Source of the DNA: Allofranklinella schreckenbergeri | GTDB taxonomy: Bacteria > Pseudomonadota > Gammaproteobacteria > Burkholderiales > Burkholderiaceae_C | Reading direction: 5' to 3' | Length of the DNA: 64,000 nt | NCBI RefSeq assembly: GCF_003703475.1 | Contig: NZ_RDQM01000013.1 | Coordinates: forward strand, 1 to 64,000 | Part shown: positions 35,591 through 44,244 of the stretch, in pieces | Layout: every line of letters begins with the position of its first letter | Position numbering within the stretch: the stretch's first letter is position 1 | The notes under the pieces: model-generated | What the model saw: the letters and a program-made list of their open reading frames with translations, nothing else | What the model was told of the DNA's origin: nothing | Database searches by the model: none | Made by a program: the position numbers and the translations under genes

Positions 35591-35677
35591 TTGCGCTAAA
35601 GGCTTTCGTTCGCCGTGATGGCCGCGCAGGCGTGCAGCAGCCAACGGCTTGAGAGACAGGTTGGGTATTTTTGGCAT

Positions 35678-36694
35678 ATGGTTGTCCTAGCTCTTTTCAC
35701 CGCGTTGGCGTTGGATCAATTCAGGCCCTTGCGTGCGCACCACCGTTTTTATGGCCTGCTGCGCGCAGCGGCGCATCGCATCCGCCGCTTGTTCGATGCC
35801 GATGTGCCCTCGCAGGCCTGGTTGGTTTGGGTGCTGACGGTTGCGGCCCCTGCGCTGCTGTCTTGGGGGGTGTTTGCGTTGCTGGATGCGTGGCTGGGCG
35901 GCTTCTGGGCTTTCCTTTGGATGGTGCTGTTGCTGTATGCCGCGATCGACTTCCGCGCCTTTGGCCTGCACTTCACCCAAGTGCGCAACGCCTTTGGCAC
36001 AGGCGATGTGCAGCGCGCCCAAGCCGCGCTGCAACGGTGGTCGGCAGAGTTTGGCGACGCTTGCGAATGCCATCTCAGCGCCAGCTCGCCAGTGCAGCGC
36101 TCGCCGCTGCAACTGCAAGCCTGTGCCGTGCGCCTGTCCGTGTTGCATATGCACCGCTGCGTCTTCGGGGTATTCACCGCTTTTTTGCTGCTCGCCTTTC
36201 TGGGCTTTGGCCCCTTGGGCGCGGTGCTGTTCAGGCTCAGCGGCTACGTGCAGCGCTGGCATGAAGATGCCGCGCGCCAGGCGCTGTCGCAACGGGCCAG
36301 CCCTGCACTGGCGGCCGCGGCCCAACAGGCGTGGCAGGTGGTGAACTGGTTGCCTGCCAGGGTGACGATGCTGATGTTTGCTGCCGTAGGCCGCTTTGAT
36401 GAGGCGGTGAGTGCATGGCGCGCTGTCGCCGCACAGGGAGGCGACAGCGATGCGCTGGTGATGGCCACCGCAGTGGCCGCCATGGGCCAATCGCCTGCCA
36501 TGCCGCCCGCCATGCGAGCGGCCACGCTGCAAGGCGGGCCACACCAGTTGCTGGATGCGCAGCCACCCTTCCATGAGGAAGACAGCGAGCATGCCGCCGC
36601 CGCACTGCACGCGCTGGCGGGCATGATTTGGCGCACGCTGGTGCTGTGGGCGTTGCTGTGGCTGGTCATTGGCCTCATTGGCGCAGTGTCCTGA
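35678..36694 (+). CDS. CobD/CbiB (AmpE-like) family membrane protein
   Basis: A 338-residue integral membrane protein. The start MVVLALFTALALDQFRPL and the downstream FYGLLRAAAHRIRRLFDA match the CobD/CbiB-like proteins common in Burkholderiales. Hydrophobic segments lie near 1-12, 48-65, 70-90, 180-200 and at the C-terminus (ALLWLVIGLIGAVS). True CbiB makes adenosylcobinamide phosphate, but no other cobalamin genes cluster here. A murein-signalling (AmpE-like) or unknown role is equally possible. It ends about 50 bp before hisC. Confidence 0.78.
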   Translation: MVVLALFTALALDQFRPLRAHHRFYGLLRAAAHRIRRLFDADVPSQAWLVWVLTVAAPALLSWGVFALLDAWLGGFWAFLWMVLLLYAAIDFRAFGLHFTQVRNAFGTGDVQRAQAALQRWSAEFGDACECHLSASSPVQRSPLQLQACAVRLSVLHMHRCVFGVFTAFLLLAFLGFGPLGAVLFRLSGYVQRWHEDAARQALSQRASPALAAAAQQAWQVVNWLPARVTMLMFAAVGRFDEAVSAWRAVAAQGGDSDALVMATAVAAMGQSPAMPPAMRAATLQGGPHQLLDAQPPFHEEDSEHAAAALHALAGMIWRTLVLWALLWLVIGLIGAVS

Positions 36695-36743
36695 TCCTGT
36701 GCCCAGCGGTTTTTTTCTACCCTTTTCCCTTTCGAGCAAAAGC

Positions 36744-37829
36744 ATGCATTACTGGAGTGATGGCCTGGAGCAGTTAGAGCCTTACGTGCCGGGCGAGCAG
36801 CCCCGTGTGGCGGGCCTCATCAAACTCAACACCAACGAAAACCCCTATGGCCCGGCCCCTGAGGCGGTGCAGGCCATGGCGCAGGTGGCCCAGCAGGGCT
36901 TGCAGCTTTACCCTGACCCTGCTTCGCAGGCGTTGTGCGAGGCCGTTGCGCGCCACCATGCGAAGCAGGGCATTGACAGTGCGCAAGTGTTTGCGGGCAA
37001 TGGCTCGGACGAAGTGCTGGCCCATGCCTTCCGCGCCTTCTTCGTGCGCGCTGGCCGTTCCCTGCTCATGCCCGACATCAGCTACAGCTTTTACGAGGTC
37101 TATGCCCGCCTGTTTGGCATCCCCGCCCGGCAGGTGCCGCTGCGCGCAGACTGGCGCATTGGCGTGGAGGATTACCTGGCCGTCGATCCCGCCCAATGTG
37201 CGGGCGTGGTCATCGCCAACCCCAACGCGCCCACGGGCATGGCGCTGTCGCTGGCGGACATCGAGCGCTTGCTGGAGCACTTCACGCAGCAAGTGGTGCT
37301 GATCGACGAAGCCTATGTGGATTTCGGCGCCGAATCGGCCCTGGCGCTGGTGCAGCGCTATCCCCAGCTTCTGGTGGTGCACACCCTCTCCAAATCCCGC
37401 GCGCTGGCAGGCCTGCGCGTGGGGCTGGCGTTTGGGCAAGCCGGGCTGATCGACGGCTTGCGCCGCGTCAAGGACAGTTTCAACTCCTACCCCCTGGGCC
37501 GTCTGGCGCAAGCCGGGGCGCAGGCTGCCTACGAGCACCACGCCTATTACGAGCGCACCATCGGCCAAGTCGTGGCCAGCCGCGAGGCGCTGGCGCAAGC
37601 GCTGCAACAGCGGGGGTTTGAGGTGCTGCCCTCCAAAGCCAACTTCCTGTTCGTGCGCCATCCGCAGCATGCCGGGGCCGACTTGCACGCCCAATTGCGC
37701 GAGCGCCGCGTGCTGGTGCGCCACTTTCGCAAGCCGCGCCTGCAAGACTTTTTGCGCATCACCATTGGCACGCCGCAACAGTGCCAGGCCCTGCTGCATG
37801 CGCTGGACGCCTGCTTGCAGCAGAGCTGA
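36744..37829 (+). CDS. hisC: Histidinol-phosphate aminotransferase
   Basis: A 361-residue PLP enzyme of aminotransferase fold type I. It converts imidazole-acetol phosphate to histidinol phosphate in histidine synthesis. Features are IKLNTNENPYGPAPEAVQAM at the N-terminus, the phosphate-binding FAGNGSDEVLAHAFRAF, VVIANPNAPTGMAL, IDEAYVDFGAESAL, and the Schiff-base lysine in VVHTLSKSRALAGLRVGLAFG. Aromatic amino-acid transamination is a known side activity of the family. No other his genes are nearby. It is chosen from the internal ATG MHYWSDG. Confidence 0.92.
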   Translation: MHYWSDGLEQLEPYVPGEQPRVAGLIKLNTNENPYGPAPEAVQAMAQVAQQGLQLYPDPASQALCEAVARHHAKQGIDSAQVFAGNGSDEVLAHAFRAFFVRAGRSLLMPDISYSFYEVYARLFGIPARQVPLRADWRIGVEDYLAVDPAQCAGVVIANPNAPTGMALSLADIERLLEHFTQQVVLIDEAYVDFGAESALALVQRYPQLLVVHTLSKSRALAGLRVGLAFGQAGLIDGLRRVKDSFNSYPLGRLAQAGAQAAYEHHAYYERTIGQVVASREALAQALQQRGFEVLPSKANFLFVRHPQHAGADLHAQLRERRVLVRHFRKPRLQDFLRITIGTPQQCQALLHALDACLQQS

Positions 37830-37924
37830 GCCAGTAGCGCGGCTTGGAAATGGAATTAATCTCACGCGCAACCAAACCGCATCTGTGGGGGCTTGCGCGC
37901 CAGCGCTTGGGTTTGAGGGGCGAG

Positions 37925-37955
37925 CTGGCCGACAATGGCGGCCGTTTCTTTTTCG
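37925..37955 (+). terminator. Candidate terminator after hisC
   Basis: A short GC stem GGCCG / CGGCC with a 7-nt loop is followed by GTTTCTTTTT. It lies about 100 bp after the hisC stop and just before a repeat element. The stem is short, so strength is uncertain. Confidence 0.45.
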
Positions 37956-37968
37956 GGGCTGTAAAATT

Positions 37969-38042
37969 TTACCAATCAAAGGAAATGAAACAATGCTGTT
38001 TCGGCATGATGTGATTGATGTATATTTTCCTTTGATTGGTTG
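37969..38042 (+). repeat. Dispersed palindromic repeat, copy 9 (best terminal repeats)
   Basis: Perfect 15-bp inverted termini ACCAATCAAAGGAAA (37971-37985) and TTTCCTTTGATTGGT (38026-38040) flank the core GTTTCGGCATGATGTGATT. It ends about 45 bp before the bacterioferritin start. Confidence 0.9.
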
Positions 38043-38086
38043 ATTTGCTTGATGTTTTGCCGCCCCATGACCAATGCGAGAACCCC

Positions 38087-38575
38087 ATGAACGCTGAACC
38101 CCAAGTCATGCACCATTTGCAGGCCCCGCTCAAACTCCTGCTGACCCACATCAACCAGACCTTTGTGCATTACCGCATGCTCAAGCATTGGGGGCTGGAT
38201 GTGCTGGGCAAGGCCGAATACAAAGCCTCCATCAAGGCGATGAAGGAGTGCGACGATTTGATGGAGCGGATTTTTCTCCTCGATGGCCTGCCCAATTTGC
38301 AAGATCTGGGCAAGCTGCGCATTGGCGAGGATGTGCCGGAAATTCTCGAATGCGATTTGGCCCTGGAGCAAGAGCTGCAAACCACGCTCAAGGCGGGCGT
38401 GGCGCATTGCGAGAGCGTGCACGATTTCGTCTCGCGCGAGCTGCTCGAGGGTTTGCTCGATGAGGCCGAGGAGCGCATCGATTTTCTGGAAACCCAATTG
38501 GGCTTGATCGAGCAAATGGGCCTGCAAAACTACCAGCAGGCGCAAATGAGCGAAATGGGCGAATCAGGCCATTGA
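38087..38575 (+). CDS. bfr: Bacterioferritin lacking most ferroxidase ligands
   Basis: A 162-residue bacterioferritin that aligns without gaps to E. coli Bfr numbering (GLPNLQDLGKLRIGEDV, ESVHDFVSREL, FLETQLGLIEQMGLQNY). The haem ligand M52 is kept. Of the six di-iron ligands, five are lost: E18 is L, E51 is A, H54 is E, E127 is A, H130 is R; only E94 remains. Y25 is T, and the inner-site residues E47 and D50 are A and K. It should bind haem at the subunit interface but not oxidise iron by itself. It may co-assemble with a normal Bfr encoded elsewhere. Inverted repeats flank it. Confidence 0.93.
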   Translation: MNAEPQVMHHLQAPLKLLLTHINQTFVHYRMLKHWGLDVLGKAEYKASIKAMKECDDLMERIFLLDGLPNLQDLGKLRIGEDVPEILECDLALEQELQTTLKAGVAHCESVHDFVSRELLEGLLDEAEERIDFLETQLGLIEQMGLQNYQQAQMSEMGESGH

Positions 38576-38670
38576 CTTGGGCCATTGATTTGGGGCATTG
38601 ATAGCCCACGCCATGCGGCCAGGCCAGCCAGGCGCGGCGGTTTGCGCAGCCCGCGCGCCTGGTTTTCATT

Positions 38671-38745
38671 TTCCACATAAGGAAAATTTGCTTTATGCAT
38701 GTCATGCCGAAAAATGGCATTTTTATTGCCTATTGAATGGTAAAA
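38671..38745 (-). repeat. Dispersed palindromic repeat, copy 10
   Basis: The minus-strand core is TTTTCGGCATGACATGCAT. Arms TTTCCACATAAGGAAAA and TTGCCTATTGAATGGTAAAA are diverged. It lies about 95 bp after bfr, opposite in orientation to copy 9. Confidence 0.75.
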
Positions 38746-38815
38746 AAGGGGCGATCCAGCGCTCTGGGGTTACACTCTCGCCCTTTTTGCTGTCCAGCCC
38801 TGCGCTTGCCCCGCC

Positions 38816-41458
38816 ATGATCGACTCTGCCGCCGCCCCTACGCCGCTGCCCGCCTTGCCTGCTTTGCGCGCGCATTACCAGCAGCAGAAAAAAGCCATCG
38901 TCGATAGCCTGCTCCAACCCGGGCGCCCGCGCAGGCGCATCCAGTCACTGCTGCGCCTGCTGGCCGAGCACACCGACAAACTGCTGCGCCAGCTCTGGCA
39001 GCAGGCCGATTTGCCGGGCGATTTGGCGCTGCTGGCGGTGGGCGGTTATGGGCGCAATGGCTTGTTCCCCGCTTCGGATGTGGACGTGATGCTGTTGCTG
39101 CCAGCCGGGCACCGCATCGATGAAGGCAGCGTGCTGCAAGCGCAGATTGAGCAGTTCGTCAGCAGTTGCTGGGATGTGGGGCTGGAGATCGGCTTCAGCG
39201 TGCGCACGCAGCCTGAGGCGCTGGCGATGGCGCAAAGCGACATCACGGTGCAAACCACCATGCTGGAATCGCGCTGGGTCGCTGGCGACAAGGCGTTGGC
39301 CGAGTCGTTTGCCGGGCACTTTCGCCGCAGCCTGGATGGGCTGGCCTTCTTCCGCGCCAAGATGCTGGAGATGCGCCAGCGCCACGCCAAATACGAGCAC
39401 ACGCCCTATGCGCTGGAGCCTAACTGCAAAGAATCGCCCGGTGGCCTGCGCGATTTGCACATCATCATGTGGATGGCGCGCGCGGCGGGGCTGGGCAGCA
39501 GTTGGGATGCGCTGGCCGCTAGCGGCGTGGCCACGGCGCTGGAGGCGCGCCGACTGGCCGCGTGCGAGGCCGAGCTAAGCCTGATCCGCGCGCGCTTGCA
39601 TGCCGTCTCGGGCCGCCATGAGGACCGGCTCATCTTTGATTTGCAAACGGCGGTGGCCCAGCTGTTTGGCTTTCAGACGGGCAAAGGCATGCGCGCCAGC
39701 GAGCGACTGATGCGCCAGTACTACTGGTGCGCCAAGGCGGTGACGCAGCTCAATCAGATTTTGCTGCTCAATATCGAGGAGCGCCTGGACCCGCACGCCG
39801 GGCAGATGCGGCCCATCAATGCGCGGTTTTTCGACAAGGGCGGAATGATCGAAGTGGCGCAGGACGATTTGTACGAGCGCCAGCCCCATGCGATTTTGGA
39901 AACCTTCTTGCTCTACCAAAGCCAGCCCAGCCTGAAGGATCTCTCCGCGCGCACCCTGCGCGCGCTCTACAACTCACGCCATGTGATGGACAGCGCTTTT
40001 CGCCACGACAGCGCCAATCGCCGCATGTTCATGCAAATTCTCCAGCAGCCCGAGGGCATCACCCACGCGCTGCGGCTGATGAACCGCACCTCCGTGCTGG
40101 GGCGGTATTTGTGGGATTTCCGGCGCATCGTGGGGCAGATGCAGCACGACTTGTTCCACGTTTACACCGTCGATCAGCACATCCTCATGGTGGTGCGCAA
40201 CATGCGGCGCTTCTTCATCGCCGAGCACGCGCACGAATACCCCTACTGCTCCACATTGGCGGCAGGCTGGGACAAGCCCTGGATCCTGTACCTGGCCGCC
40301 TTGCTGCACGACATCGGCAAAGGGCGCGGGGGCGATCACTCCGAAATCGGTGCGCGCATTGCCAAGCGCTTTTGCCAATCCCACGGCGTGGCCCGCGCCG
40401 ATGCCGATTTGGTGATCTTTCTGGTGCGCCAGCATTTGCTCATGAGCCAAGTGGCGCAAAAGCAGGATTTGAGCGATCCGGATGTGATCGCCGCCTTTGC
40501 GCAAAAAGTGGGCAGCGAGCGCTATCTCACCGCGCTGTACCTGCTCACCGTGGCCGACATCCGTGGCACCAGCCCCAAAGTCTGGAATGCCTGGAAAGGC
40601 AAGCTGCTCGAAGACCTGTACCGCGCCACTGCACGTTTGCTCGGTGGCAGCCAGCCCGATCCGCAAGCGCAGACGGAAATGCACAAAAGTCAGGCCCGCG
40701 CCCTGCTGCAACACGACGCCGCGTGCGAAGGCCAGCCTTGGCAGGCCTGCCTGCAAGCCTTCTGGCAACGGCTGAATTCGGGCTACTTCATGCGTCACAG
40801 CGCCGATGAGCTGGCCTGGCATGCGCGCCATCTGGCGGCGCTGCCCCCGCCCAGTGCGCAGGCGCCGCACCCGCCCATTGTGCTGGCGCGCCAATCGGCG
40901 CTGGGCGAGGGGTTGCAAGTGGCGATTTACGCCTCCGACCGTGCCGACCTGTTTGCCCGCATCGTCAGCTATTTCGATCAGGCCGAATACGAAATTCTGG
41001 ATGCGCGCATTCACACCACCAGCGATGGCTACGCGCTGGATACCTTCCAGGTGGCGCTGCAATACACCGACGATGCACAGGCACAGGCCCGATCTGTGGA
41101 GCGCGACTTGGCGCAGGCCTTGCAAGGCCCGGCGTTGTGCCAGCCGCTGCCCCAACCGCGCGCGCGCCGGGTTTCGCGTCGGGCGCGGCATTTCCCCGTG
41201 CCCGTGCGCATTCGGCTGGAGCCAGACGACAAGGCCGAGCACTGGCTGCTGTCGGTGTCGGCGGCCGATCGCCTGGGCCTGCTGTACGACATCGCCTGGA
41301 CTTTGGCCCAGCACCGGCTCAGCGTGCATCTGGCCAAAATCGCCACGCTGGGCGAGCGCGCGGAAGACAGCTTTCTGATCCAGGGCGAGCTGCTGCGCAG
41401 CCTGAATGGCCAGCGCTTGCTGGAGCAGCAATTGAGCCAGCGCTGCCAGGCGGCTTGA
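38816..41458 (+). CDS. glnD: [Protein-PII] uridylyltransferase / uridylyl-removing enzyme
   Basis: An 880-residue bifunctional nitrogen sensor. It uridylylates PII when nitrogen is scarce and deuridylylates it when glutamine is high. The nucleotidyltransferase motif LLAVGGYGRNGLFPASDVDVMLLLP is at about 72-97. The family usually has GRGEL here, so the RGE to RNG change is slightly unusual. The HD hydrolase domain contains AALLHDIGKGRGGDHSEIGA. Two C-terminal ACT domains start near VAIYASDRADLFARIVSYFDQ and LSVSAADRLGLLYDIAWTLAQH and bind glutamine. It is transcribed alone. No PII gene is nearby. Confidence 0.96.
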   Translation: MIDSAAAPTPLPALPALRAHYQQQKKAIVDSLLQPGRPRRRIQSLLRLLAEHTDKLLRQLWQQADLPGDLALLAVGGYGRNGLFPASDVDVMLLLPAGHRIDEGSVLQAQIEQFVSSCWDVGLEIGFSVRTQPEALAMAQSDITVQTTMLESRWVAGDKALAESFAGHFRRSLDGLAFFRAKMLEMRQRHAKYEHTPYALEPNCKESPGGLRDLHIIMWMARAAGLGSSWDALAASGVATALEARRLAACEAELSLIRARLHAVSGRHEDRLIFDLQTAVAQLFGFQTGKGMRASERLMRQYYWCAKAVTQLNQILLLNIEERLDPHAGQMRPINARFFDKGGMIEVAQDDLYERQPHAILETFLLYQSQPSLKDLSARTLRALYNSRHVMDSAFRHDSANRRMFMQILQQPEGITHALRLMNRTSVLGRYLWDFRRIVGQMQHDLFHVYTVDQHILMVVRNMRRFFIAEHAHEYPYCSTLAAGWDKPWILYLAALLHDIGKGRGGDHSEIGARIAKRFCQSHGVARADADLVIFLVRQHLLMSQVAQKQDLSDPDVIAAFAQKVGSERYLTALYLLTVADIRGTSPKVWNAWKGKLLEDLYRATARLLGGSQPDPQAQTEMHKSQARALLQHDAACEGQPWQACLQAFWQRLNSGYFMRHSADELAWHARHLAALPPPSAQAPHPPIVLARQSALGEGLQVAIYASDRADLFARIVSYFDQAEYEILDARIHTTSDGYALDTFQVALQYTDDAQAQARSVERDLAQALQGPALCQPLPQPRARRVSRRARHFPVPVRIRLEPDDKAEHWLLSVSAADRLGLLYDIAWTLAQHRLSVHLAKIATLGERAEDSFLIQGELLRSLNGQRLLEQQLSQRCQAA

Positions 41459-41470
41459 CCTGGCCTGGCA

Positions 41471-41506
41471 CCGCTGGCAGGCCTGTTCCAACCTGCCTGC
41501 CAGCGG
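41471..41506 (+). terminator. GC hairpin after glnD
   Basis: Perfect 12-bp stem CCGCTGGCAGGC / GCCTGCCAGCGG with a 12-nt loop, 12 bp after the glnD stop. No T-run follows, so it could be a weak terminator or an RNA-stabilising 3' hairpin. Confidence 0.45.
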
Positions 41507-41578
41507 GCAGGGCAGACAAGCGAAAGAAATGTAACATTTATTTAAATCAATGAGTTGGCCGTTATTTTTCGAGCGGAA

Positions 41579-41607
41579 AGTGGCGAGAATCCGCCCCTGT
41601 TACAAAC
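41579..41607 (+). promoter_or_regulatory. Candidate OmpR-type site upstream of ompR
   Basis: GTGGCGAGAATC followed by CTGTTACAAAC recurs in similar form before the kinase gene at 42453-42480. GTTACA-like words are typical of OmpR half-sites, and TGTAACATTT lies 50 bp upstream. Autoregulation is inferred only. Confidence 0.35.
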
Positions 41608-41620
41608 GCCGGAGCCAGCC

Positions 41621-42430
41621 ATGAGCAGCGAAGCCAAAACCGCCAACACCGTCCCAGCCGCCAATGCGCAAGAGAACGTGCTGATCAAAGACTCGGAGGA
41701 AACCACGACCGCTGGCCGTGGCGACAAGATTCTGGTGGTCGATGACGATGCCCGCATCCGCGACTTGCTGCGCCGCTACCTCACGCAGGAAGGCTTCGAG
41801 GTCATGGTGGCCGAAGATGGCAAATCGCTCAATCGCGTGATGCTGCGCGAAACCTTTGATTTGATCGTGCTGGATTTGATGTTGCCGGGCGAGGATGGCC
41901 TCTCCATCTGCCGCCGCCTGCGCGGCAACAACGACCGCACGCCCATCATCATGCTGACGGCCAAGAGTGAGGATGTGGACCGCATCGTTGGCCTGGAAGT
42001 GGGCGCCGACGATTACGTGGGCAAGCCCTTTAATCCGCGCGAGCTGCTGGCGCGCATCCACGCCGTGTTGCGCCGCCGCCCCACGATGGAGGCGCCCGGC
42101 GCGCCCGCTGGCGACAACGCCGTCGTGGCCTTTGGCTCGTTCGTGTTCGACATGGGAGCGCGCACGCTGCATAAAAACGGGCAGGAACTGCCGCTGACGA
42201 CGGGCGAATTCGCCATGCTCAAAGCCCTGGTGCGCCACCCGCGCCAGCCGCTGTCGCGCGAGAAACTGGCGTTGCTGGCGCGCGGGCGCGAGTTCGAGCC
42301 GTTTGATCGCAGCCTGGATGTGCAAGTCTCCAGGCTGCGCAAGCTGGTGGAGGAAGATGCCACTTCCCCGCGCTACATCCAGACCGTTTGGGGCGTGGGC
42401 TATGTGTTTGTGCCCGATGGCAATAATTGA
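41621..42430 (+). CDS. ompR: OmpR-family response regulator (OmpR/RisA-like)
   Basis: A 269-residue response regulator. A 34-residue N-terminal extension precedes the receiver domain, which starts KILVVDDDARIRDLLRRYL. The phospho-Asp lies in LIVLDLMLPGEDGL and the conserved Lys in VGKPFNPREL. A winged-helix OmpR/PhoB DNA-binding domain follows, with LTTGEFAMLKALVRHPRQPLSREKLALLARGREFEPFDRSLDVQVSRLRKLVEEDATSPRYIQTVWGVGYVFVPDG, close to OmpR itself. The partner kinase follows about 130 bp downstream. The ATG at 41621 has a GGAG box. Confidence 0.92.
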   Translation: MSSEAKTANTVPAANAQENVLIKDSEETTTAGRGDKILVVDDDARIRDLLRRYLTQEGFEVMVAEDGKSLNRVMLRETFDLIVLDLMLPGEDGLSICRRLRGNNDRTPIIMLTAKSEDVDRIVGLEVGADDYVGKPFNPRELLARIHAVLRRRPTMEAPGAPAGDNAVVAFGSFVFDMGARTLHKNGQELPLTTGEFAMLKALVRHPRQPLSREKLALLARGREFEPFDRSLDVQVSRLRKLVEEDATSPRYIQTVWGVGYVFVPDGNN

Positions 42431-42452
42431 ACGGTAGCTGGGGGCAGGGCGA

Positions 42453-42480
42453 GGTGGCGAGCATCGCTCTGTTACGAAAC
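42453..42480 (+). promoter_or_regulatory. Second copy of the GTGGCGAG...CTGTTAC motif
   Basis: GTGGCGAGCATC followed by CTGTTACGAAAC matches the block before ompR in 20 or more positions. It lies in the ompR-envZ gap. Either it is a shared regulator site or a small duplication. Confidence 0.35.
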
Positions 42481-42560
42481 CCTCTAATTTGTACCAAAAT
42501 CTTTCAATACCCAGGCAGCCCGGCTATGATCGCGAGCTGCCTTTTTCATGGGCAAAAGGC

Positions 42561-44060
42561 ATGGGCAGACGAGAAAAGCACCGATACGACATGGACGATT
42601 ACGACGCACACGATGCCGAGAGCCATCGCTCGCGCCACAGGCGCATTCGCGTCAGTCTGTTTTGGCGCACGTTCATCTTGCTGACGCTGTTGCTATTGCT
42701 CTCCAGCCTGGTGTGGCTGCAATCGTTTCGTGCGCTGGAGTTTGAGCCGCGCACGCTGTACACGGCGCAGCAAATTGCCACCATGGTCAACCTCAGCCGC
42801 GCGGGCTTGACCCACTCGGATGCCATTGCCCGCGTCTCACTGCTCAAAACGCTCTCCGAGCAAGAGGGCATGCGCATCCAGCCGCACGAGCCGGCAGACA
42901 CCTATGTGCTGATGACGGATACGGCGCTGGGCAACAAATTGACCGAAACGCTGCGCAGCCGCCTGGGTACGGAGACTTTGGTCGCCAAATCCGTCAATGG
43001 CGTGCCGGGGCTGTGGGTGAGTTTTCGCCTGGGTGATGACTACACCTGGTTGCTCATGGACAGCTCCCGCATGGCGCCCCTGGGCCGTCGCACCATGCTG
43101 CTGTGGCTGGCCATGGGCGTGGTGATCTCGCTGGCGGGCGCGGCCATCATCACGCGCTTGCTCAATAAACCCATCGAAGCGCTGCGCAACGCCACCTACC
43201 GCCTGCAATACGAGGGCGATTTCAACAACAGCCAGCTCAACGAGGAGGTGGCCACCAGCGAAATCCGCCAGCTCAACATTGGCTTTAACCGCATGGCCGA
43301 GCAGCTCTCCAAGGTTGAGCAGGACAGGGCCGTGATGCTGGCGGGCATTTCGCACGACTTGCGCACGCCGCTGGCGCGCCTGCGGTTGGAGACGGAAATG
43401 AGCGTGGCCGATGAAATCGCGCGCGAGCACATGGTGGCCGACATCGTGCAGTTGGATGCCATCATCGACAAATTCATGGATTACGCGCGCCCTGTCTCGG
43501 GCGTGCGCAGCAGCGTCAACCTGCAAGCCATCGTTGCCAACTGCGTGTTTTCCATTCTGGAGTTTGGCGAGATGGAGGTGCAAAGCCAGGTGCCGGCGGA
43601 TTTGTACGTGTACGCCGATGAGATCGAGCTCTCGCGCGTCATCACCAACTTGCTGGAGAACGCGCGCCGCTACGGCAAAACGCCGGGCGAGGACTTCATC
43701 CGCGTGGAAATCACCGCCACCGTCTTGCCCGAAAAAGACCACAAATTCGTGCTGCTGCGCATCCGCGACTATGGCCCGGGCGTTTCGCAGACGGAGCTGA
43801 ACAATCTGCTCAAACCCTTTTTCCGCGGCGACAGCGCACGCACCTCGGCCGCGGGGGCCGGGCTGGGGCTGTCCATTGTGGACAAGACCATCCAGCGCAT
43901 GGGCGGGCGGTTTGCCATCACCAATGCGACGGGAGGCGGCACGGGCCTGGTGGCGCATATCCGGCTCGACCGCGCCCCCAGCAACAAGCAGTGGCAGGAA
44001 GAACAGCGCTTGCAACGGCCCAAGGTCAAGCGCACCTCGTTCACACCGACGACTTACTGA
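42561..44060 (+). CDS. envZ: EnvZ-like sensor histidine kinase (RisS-like)
   Basis: A 499-residue osmosensor-type kinase. A charged N-terminal segment precedes the first membrane helix (about 38-60, TFILLTLLLLLSSLVWL). A periplasmic loop of about 110 residues and a second helix (MLLWLAMGVVISLAGAAIITRLL) follow, then HAMP. The phospho-acceptor box is MLAGISHDLRTPLARLRLETEMS. The ATPase domain has NLLENARRYGK, IRDYGPGV and AGLGLSIVDKTIQRMGG. The N-terminus is uncertain: ATGs at 42561 and 42591 and a TTG at 42489 are all possible, none with a good ribosome-binding site. Confidence 0.88.
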   Translation: MGRREKHRYDMDDYDAHDAESHRSRHRRIRVSLFWRTFILLTLLLLLSSLVWLQSFRALEFEPRTLYTAQQIATMVNLSRAGLTHSDAIARVSLLKTLSEQEGMRIQPHEPADTYVLMTDTALGNKLTETLRSRLGTETLVAKSVNGVPGLWVSFRLGDDYTWLLMDSSRMAPLGRRTMLLWLAMGVVISLAGAAIITRLLNKPIEALRNATYRLQYEGDFNNSQLNEEVATSEIRQLNIGFNRMAEQLSKVEQDRAVMLAGISHDLRTPLARLRLETEMSVADEIAREHMVADIVQLDAIIDKFMDYARPVSGVRSSVNLQAIVANCVFSILEFGEMEVQSQVPADLYVYADEIELSRVITNLLENARRYGKTPGEDFIRVEITATVLPEKDHKFVLLRIRDYGPGVSQTELNNLLKPFFRGDSARTSAAGAGLGLSIVDKTIQRMGGRFAITNATGGGTGLVAHIRLDRAPSNKQWQEEQRLQRPKVKRTSFTPTTY

Positions 44061-44062
44061 TT

Positions 44063-44140
44063 TTTTACAAATCAAAAGTAAAAAATATCATCATATTTCG
44101 GCATGTTGGTATTGAAGTCATTTTTCTTGTTATGTAAAAA
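44063..44140 (+). repeat. Dispersed palindromic repeat, copy 11
   Basis: Core ATTTCGGCATGTTGGTATT. Arms TTACAAATCAAAAGTAAAAAA and TTTTTCTTGTTATGTAAAAA. It begins directly after the envZ stop codon. Confidence 0.8.
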
Positions 44141-44199
44141 ATGTGTGATCGGCCAGGCGGGCATGCGCTGCCCACTACAATGACGCCCCCTTTGACCAG

Positions 44200-44225
44200 C
44201 CCCCTCGCTTGACGAGGGGGTTTTG
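44200..44225 (+). terminator. Intrinsic terminator between envZ and rlmD
   Basis: Perfect stem CCCCCTCG / CGAGGGGG with a 5-nt loop, then TTTTG. A TACAAT -10-like box lies at 44176-44181, so this could end the ompR-envZ message or act as an attenuator in the rlmD leader. Confidence 0.7.
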
Positions 44226-44244
44226 CCTTTGCCCCACAAATACC

